The notes below the pieces were generated by a model. The model did no database searches. It saw nothing but the letters and a program-made list of their open reading frames with translations, and was not told the DNA's origin. From Stratiolaelaps scimitus (Eukaryota > Arthropoda > Arachnida > Mesostigmata > Laelapidae), in NCBI GenBank assembly GCA_019614645.1, contig JABWDB010000012.1:5518001-5582000 (forward strand): DNA of 64,000 nt, written 5' to 3'. Every line of letters begins with the position of its first letter. The first letter of the stretch is position 1. This document shows, in pieces, positions 62,701 through 64,000 of this stretch. A program made the position numbers and the translations under genes.

Positions 62701-63616
62701 TATATATATAAAGAACTTTGGAATGGACAACTATCGTAATGTAATCGTAGTTGTACAAGTCGCTGTAGCTCGAAACCTACGAAATAGTATTCATCAGTGG
62801 GATGGGTGGAGGCATTGACTATCCTTCCAGGCCATATGCAACGAAACTGCTCGCTCGCTAGTTACGAATATTGTGACGATGTCCCGAGACGAAATGGGGA
62901 TCATTGATGTAGAAGCATAGTAAGTAACTGCAAAGAACCGCGGAGGCCATTCTCGCCGCTTCGTTGGCCAACGAAGAAACGCTAGCCCGGATTGAAGGTA
63001 TATAATTATTAAAGTACAGTTTAAAAATGTATCATACAACGCCTCCGGGAGAAGTAGCAGCGCAAGACAGCAAGCGATCGTGTAACAAATGGGGGATGAT
63101 TCCTGAAAGAGGTGAACGCTAAAAACTGTTGTCACAAAGCATGACGTATTGTGACATTGGCGTGTACTAGCGGTCACGAATTATGGTGCTATGCCTGATT
63201 GACCTTTACTTCTAGATCGGCGATGGTTAGCCACCAGCTGAGACGCTAATTGGTCGACCGGTGACTGCTGACTAATGGCATAGAGCCAGAATTAGGGTGA
63301 CTTTCTTTTCAGACCGAACATCTTTCCTGCCAAGATTTCTCTCCTCCCCACCCGAGTATTATGAGGGAATAACAGGGGCGTTTTTGGACAGCCCACACCA
63401 GCAGTTACTGACTTTGTAGGCCACAGCAACAACACGCTGCTGTCAATACCGGCATCACTTACCCGATTCACATGATTCACATGTAGGACACGGGTGAGAG
63501 GTGAAGTTTGTGTGGAAAGGTGTGCCGTCGTATGCTTTCCATGAAAGAGGGCATATCGCAGGAATCACGTTAAGAGTATAATTAACGTCGTGCGTGAGCC
63601 CCGTGAGTTCGATCGA
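44595..63616 (-). CDS. Large multi-exon gene encoding a tandem array of fibronectin-III-like modules (gene-level entry)
   Basis: About 26 exons transcribed right to left encode roughly 1650 residues of end-to-end beta-sandwich modules. I call them FN3-like because the second halves repeat the FN3 E-F signature (hydrophobic-x-Leu-x-Gly-Leu, then x-Pro-Gly-x-x-Tyr-x-x-x-Val, as in SIELTGLTHDVNYTLNV and VTELIPGIKY), while first halves supply the A-C strands. Module borders are always phase-1 introns and internal borders phase 0. Joining the successive exons gives no frame break until 45549, apart from an unresolved stretch at module 13. Many N-x-S/T sequons and paired cysteines suggest an extracellular protein (secreted or surface); no signal peptide is in view because the 5' end is missing, and I accept no membrane helix. 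FN3 arrays usually mediate adhesion or ligand binding, but this gene was not matched to a named family. Introns otherwise hold only simple repeats, hairpins, one SINE-like element and decayed module copies. Confidence 0.75.
45547..45872 (-). CDS. FN3-like module 16 (C-type, single exon), ends in stop
   Basis: Acceptor CCTTTTCAG; joins exon 46351-46534 to give GAT. The module contains SVSVKVYFGDVC and EFFIISDVPLGDEFTVKG, aligning with modules 4 and 11, whose ends (WINTGNG, LLDTGHP) correspond here to GVIST followed by TAG (45547-45549). The other C-type exons end in a phase-1 GTAAGN donor; here TAG is followed by GTGCCC. The protein may end here without a membrane anchor, or the donor has been lost. 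Confidence 0.65.
46351..46534 (-). CDS. FN3-like module 15, second-half exon (B-type)
   Basis: Starts after ACCGCAG (phase 0) with RRRLVVPEAASILRATV and ends LCDHACRRAF before GTAAGG (phase 1). The frame happens to stay open into the following intron for another 84 codons, which creates a spurious hydrophobic helix; I exclude it because the splice to 45872 is in phase. Confidence 0.65.
47111..47337 (-). CDS. FN3-like module 15, first-half exon (B-type)
   Basis: Acceptor CTTGTTTCAG, phase-1 entry, strong GTAAGT donor in phase 0. Contains WPTLYDLELCYAIETTYC, which matches the cysteine-flanked C-strand of modules 3 and 10. At 227 bases it is the longest first-half exon. Confidence 0.7.
47603..47720. 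repeat. Tandem palindromes grading into a long (TA)n tract
   Basis: A perfect 38-bp palindrome (47603-47640, arms beginning TATTTTATATGAGATAT) is followed directly by an 18-bp palindrome (TAGTTATATATATAACTA) and then about 60 bases of TA repeat. It lies in the intron between modules 14 and 15. Confidence 0.9.
48572..48853 (-). CDS. FN3-like module 14 (A-type, single exon)
   Basis: Acceptor CTATTTCAG, donor GTAAGG, phase 1 in and out. Contains KITLTRIRFWWTYTIKAIV, the FN3 E-F strands, and ends QQVFTGGP, like QHLFTGGT of module 9. Confidence 0.75.
49256..49358 (-). CDS. FN3-like module 13, second-half exon (E-type)
   Basis: Acceptor TATTTATTCAG, phase 0 in, phase 1 out. DYTVTELIPGIKYSS is a textbook FN3 E-F stretch with the PG-x-x-Y turn. 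Ends in a cysteine-rich tail (PECFTDCP) like module 1. Confidence 0.7.
49477..49587 (-). CDS. Candidate middle exon of module 13
   Basis: Open frame of 37 codons with ILIEAGDSVCSQTDYGHTC, whose cysteine spacing resembles YCTVYGGHC of module 8. The acceptor (GGTAAAG) has no pyrimidine tract and the donor choice (GTAGAC phase 0, or seven bases later GTAGGA phase 1) is uncertain. It may supply the C-strand missing from the short exon at 50307-50425. It contains a small hairpin (GCCTCGATA arms). Confidence 0.35.
50307..50425 (-). CDS. FN3-like module 13, first part (E-type)
   Basis: Acceptor TTTGTTGCAG, phase-1 entry, donor GTATGG in phase 0. Reads EPRIIDPFSVQFVQGG and ISIMPTPGGEKIAIEK: the A and B strands only. 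At 119 bases it is about 80 bases shorter than the equivalent exon of module 8, so a further exon is expected before 49358. Confidence 0.5.
50753..50802. repeat. Imperfect hairpin with about 19-bp arms
   Basis: GGCCTC..CTCGACAGACCTCA pairs with TGAGGGCCTGTCGAGGCC around an AT loop, with a short insertion in the left arm. Lies in the intron between modules 12 and 13. Confidence 0.8.
50992..51139 (-). CDS. FN3-like module 12, second-half exon (D-type)
   Basis: Starts TIRIDNLVPASTYALIAWP, the FN3 E-F signature, after acceptor CACTCTAG; phase 0 in, phase 1 out at GTGGGT. Confidence 0.7.
51529..51704 (-). CDS. FN3-like module 12, first-half exon (D-type)
   Basis: 176 bases, the same length as the first-half exons of modules 5-7. 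Reads RISSVEVKPSMFSAIVKIW and YSISYCRQERGC; donor GTAGGT in phase 0. Confidence 0.7.
51914..52207 (-). CDS. FN3-like module 11 (C-type, single exon)
   Basis: Acceptor CCCTTCCAG, donor GTAAGC, phase 1 in and out. Contains LYLPCVDCPNATFVIHY and GVVLTGLRCGGTVRIVLRAYC, ending YVGLLDTGHP. One sequon (NAT). Confidence 0.75.
52497..52532. repeat. Perfect hairpin, 16-bp arms, 4-base loop
   Basis: TTTACTTACTATTAAA (52497-52512), loop GTAG, then its exact reverse complement (52517-52532). In the intron upstream of module 11. Confidence 0.95.
52662..52765 (-). repeat. tRNA-derived SINE-like element
   Basis: On the minus strand an A-box-like GACGACAGTCTCTCG (52739-52753) is followed by GGCCGCGTGTTCAAATCCCA with a B box at 52700-52710, and then a run of eight T (52663-52670) as at a polymerase III terminator. 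AGTCTCT, AGGCCGC and the B box recur at similar spacing in the element at 9288-9355, suggesting one family. It sits in the intron between modules 10 and 11. Confidence 0.45.
52938..52968. repeat. (AT)n microsatellite
   Basis: AT run of about 30 bases with a short CAT interruption; flanked by GTGGAGATA and TATCTC, which can pair. Confidence 0.9.
53118..53304 (-). CDS. FN3-like module 10, second-half exon (B-type)
   Basis: Begins ILKAYLRVKADAWGNYYQLAV after TTTCTGAAG (a weaker acceptor) in phase 0 and ends RTFLG before GTAAGT in phase 1. Confidence 0.65.
53400..53581 (-). CDS. FN3-like module 10, first-half exon (B-type)
   Basis: Acceptor CCTCTACAG; joins module 9 as GAT. Reads TLVAYLPRTYASVKFAFRI and VCSLVDGQC; donor GTGAGC in phase 0. 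Confidence 0.7.
53880..53930. repeat. AT-rich imperfect TA repeat
   Basis: TATA runs broken by single bases, in the intron between modules 9 and 10. Confidence 0.85.
54032..54352 (-). CDS. FN3-like module 9 (A-type, single exon)
   Basis: Acceptor CCGCTTCAG gives phase-1 entry (EPYSAKQVSVLLLP). Contains YEVTGLEFWTPYTIKLFTYV, the FN3 E-F strands, and ends HLFTGGT before GTGAGA. A nearer acceptor (CTTACAG) would put the exon out of phase, so the upstream one was chosen. Confidence 0.75.
55003..55138 (-). CDS. FN3-like module 8, second-half exon (E-type)
   Basis: After CCTTTTCAG in phase 0: ILSTVYLPSYSLFPGMEYNI, with the FN3 PG-x-x-Y turn and an N-I-T sequon. Phase-1 donor GTCCGT is weak but keeps the frame to module 9 (GAA). 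Confidence 0.7.
55560..55759 (-). CDS. FN3-like module 8, first-half exon (E-type)
   Basis: Acceptor TCTATTACAG; reads GLTVDLFASAKKGSN, then SARIIIEDIEF and LTYCTVYGGHC. Sequons NMT and NLT. Donor taken as GTACGT (phase 0); an upstream GTGAGT at 55610 would break the phase pattern. Confidence 0.6.
55968..56112 (-). CDS. FN3-like module 7, second-half exon (D-type, third tandem copy)
   Basis: Begins DKVYIYGVSDGHILSVRP and carries HDYEGPQYEVIIG, which matches EHYQGPEYRVKIG of module 5 and HYEGPSYEHTIG of module 6. Phase 0 in, phase 1 out. Confidence 0.7.
56422..56597 (-). CDS. FN3-like module 7, first-half exon (D-type, third tandem copy)
   Basis: 176 bases. LRPITYAEAKMEGDKAVL, FYDCWIDNPCPMDYLID and a terminal GPKT match modules 5 and 6. 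Acceptor CCTCAACAG, donor GTATAG. Confidence 0.75.
56776..56905 (-). CDS. FN3-like module 6, second-half exon (D-type, second tandem copy)
   Basis: 130 bases, acceptor CAACCACAG identical to that of module 5. Reads EGVLVNGAKQGYILSVHP and HYEGPSYEHTIG; donor GTATAC after a single exon base A (phase 1). Confidence 0.75.
56930..56974. repeat. Perfect hairpin, 19-bp arms, 7-base loop
   Basis: The left arm begins CTTTAGACATATC at 56930-56948 and its exact reverse complement occupies 56956-56974. It sits in the phase-0 intron of module 6, about 25 bases from the acceptor, so it could affect splicing of that exon. Confidence 0.95.
57390..57565 (-). CDS. FN3-like module 6, first-half exon (D-type, second tandem copy)
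   Basis: 176 bases. LHPISYVDSRIRGDEVFV, FYHCRPGNLCPSNYLID and terminal KGPKT closely match modules 5 and 7. Acceptor CTTCCAACAG, donor GTAAAC. Confidence 0.75.
57962..58091 (-). CDS. FN3-like module 5, second-half exon (D-type, first tandem copy)
   Basis: 130 bases, acceptor CAACCACAG. Reads EGTIKYDAKEGDVLSVRP and EHYQGPEYRVKIG; donor GTATGC in phase 1. Confidence 0.75.
58510..58685 (-). CDS. FN3-like module 5, first-half exon (D-type, first tandem copy)
   Basis: 176 bases. LRPVSSVEVNLEKDKAVV, FYDCRTDDICPSKYLIN and terminal KGPKS. Acceptor CTTCCAACAG, donor GTGTGT. This is the copy most like the decayed exon at 61003-61155. Confidence 0.75.
58796..58826. repeat. Hairpin, 13-bp arms with one mismatch
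   Basis: ACGACAGTTCTCT pairs with AGAGAATTGTCGT across a 5-base loop, in the intron upstream of module 5. Confidence 0.85.
58836..58881 (-). pseudogene. Short relic of a D-type exon start
   Basis: GGGCGTGGTGCTGTTG and the following bases resemble the acceptor region of module 5 (58675-58720, GGGCGTAGTGCTGTTGG) for about 45 bases. Only the exon edge and intron tail remain, so it is a fragment left by local duplication. Confidence 0.5.
59331..59645 (-). CDS. FN3-like module 4 (C-type, single exon)
   Basis: Acceptor CTTATTTGCAG, donor GTAAGT, phase 1 in and out. Contains ADIRVTLPSRRCDNDTYQLRY, DIMLHGFPHWQNIGVELNV and ends YIGWINTGNG. Sequons NDT, NVS and NVT. Confidence 0.75.
59981..60134 (-). 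CDS. FN3-like module 3, second-half exon (B-type)
   Basis: Begins ITTLRGIEDDVTYNITATIF after CTTTGCAG (phase 0) and ends IPKCVSCG before GTAAGT (phase 1). One NIT sequon and a C-x-x-C tail. Confidence 0.75.
60342..60526 (-). CDS. FN3-like module 3, first-half exon (B-type)
   Basis: Acceptor TATGCGACAG; joins module 2 as GGT. Reads AVVDLIVTPSKKEKNAVKVEV and WEIVLRYCHPRVC; donor GTAACA in phase 0. Confidence 0.7.
60884..60915. repeat. 32-bp near-perfect palindrome
   Basis: GGAACCAGGTGTTAAT is followed immediately by its reverse complement with one mismatch. The homologous site near module 5 (about 58360-58380) has only a single arm, so the second arm was gained after the duplication. Confidence 0.9.
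61003..61155 (-). pseudogene. Decayed D-type FN3 exon (pseudo-exon)
   Basis: Nucleotide match over about 150 bases to the first-half exon of module 5, including AGCAAGTACCTCATCAAT and the KG-x-KS end. A 17-base insertion after TTCTACGACT breaks the frame and no intact acceptor precedes it. The adjoining intron segment (60812-60883) also matches 58302-58370, so exon and intron were copied together. It lies in the intron between modules 2 and 3. Confidence 0.75.
62150..62479 (-). CDS. FN3-like module 2 (A-type, single exon)
   Basis: Acceptor GCTTCCAG, donor GTGAGT, phase 1 in and out; joins module 1 as GAG. Reads EDLWVSVRGWTDFPHAHS, STLYLTEPYIKNSSELITI and ends RRERTIFAH. Sequons NRS and NSS. 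Confidence 0.7.
62688..62711. repeat. (TA)n microsatellite
   Basis: TA run in the intron between modules 1 and 2. Confidence 0.95.
63463..63616 (-). CDS. FN3-like module 1, second-half exon (E-type), first exon seen
   Basis: Acceptor TTTTCCAG, donor GTAAGT, phase 0 in and phase 1 out. SIELTGLTHDVNYTLNVIP is the clearest FN3 signature in the gene. Ends in a cysteine-rich tail (CPTCESCES). Sequons NYT and NFT. The matching first half and the signal peptide must lie further upstream, past the AT-rich tract or outside the window. Confidence 0.75.
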
Positions 63617-63634
63617 CTGGAAAATTCAATCAGA

Positions 63635-63720
63635 TTATATATATATATATAATATATATATAAAAGATATATACATATATTATATATATATGTATATATA
63701 CTTATATATATATATATACT
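63635..63720. repeat. AT-rich palindromic TA tract
   Basis: Several TA runs and short palindromes in about 85 bases, just upstream (in gene orientation) of the first exon seen; another TA run is at 63790-63809. Confidence 0.9.
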
Positions 63721-64000
63721 TTTTGCGGTGAGTATGTTATCATCAGTAAATGGCCCGCCATCAACGGTTAGCATTAGTTATTTGACCCGTATATATATAT
63801 ATATATATTTGTATAGTGCGATCCGCACCGAGTTCAGCAAGCAAACTGATCGGCCAAAAAAAGATAGTCGGGCGTTTGCACCAATTCATTACTGCAATAA
63901 AATTTTGCCAAATTCAGGCAAAACACCGTTTCACATATATACCGTGATTCCAGTTCCCTTCGCTAGGGCAGATTTTATTATGCACAATTTGGAGTGCTTG

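Noticed and set aside
1..64000. CRISPR arrays, bacterial operons, viral genes or toxin genes
   Set aside because: No regularly spaced repeats with unique spacers, no operon-like packing and no recognisable viral or toxin proteins were seen; tandem repeats here are microsatellites and one minisatellite.

Overview
The window looks like nuclear DNA of an animal, most likely an arthropod. It holds split genes with GT..AG introns, long (AT)n microsatellites and large gene-poor stretches, and nothing bacterial or viral was recognised. The best taxonomic clue is an achaete-scute-class bHLH gene, a metazoan proneural family. The mix of short introns, diverged proteins and AT microsatellites would fit a chelicerate such as a mite or tick, but that is inference.

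Layout: 1-20034 is almost entirely non-coding to my eye, with simple repeats, a very strong G-quadruplex motif (14593-14640) and tRNA-like SINE relics. At 20035-22546 on the plus strand lies an achaete-scute-like gene: exon 1 20035-20166, exon 2 20455-21178 with the bHLH, and a probable tiny last exon 22518-22546. From about 22.5 to 44.6 kb I see no recognisable gene, only repeats, hairpins, a 42-bp perfect palindrome (42535-42576), a 36-38-bp minisatellite (34.8 kb) and a few coding-like fragments that I cannot assign.

From 63.6 kb down to 44.6 kb the minus strand carries one large multi-exon gene, open at its 5' end (which lies beyond the window or in unresolved exons). I reconstructed about 26 exons by hand. 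They encode a tandem chain of about 17 fibronectin-III-like (FN3) modules of 80-140 residues, with many N-glycosylation sequons and cysteine pairs, so the product is probably extracellular. Every module boundary is a phase-1 intron. In two-exon modules the internal intron is phase 0. The modules fall into five types (A-E) that recur in the same order three times: A and C modules are single exons, B, D and E modules are two exons. One D module is triplicated (58.7-56.0 kb) and a decayed further copy sits inside an intron at 61.0 kb. The apparent 3' end is ambiguous: module 16 runs into an in-frame TAG at 45547-45549, yet a further D-like half-module lies downstream at 44.6-44.8 kb.

The two genes have no evident functional link. 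The first is a nuclear transcription factor, the second a presumptive secreted or cell-surface adhesive or receptor-like protein. All exon limits are read from splice consensus and phase agreement only; no transcript evidence or database search was available.
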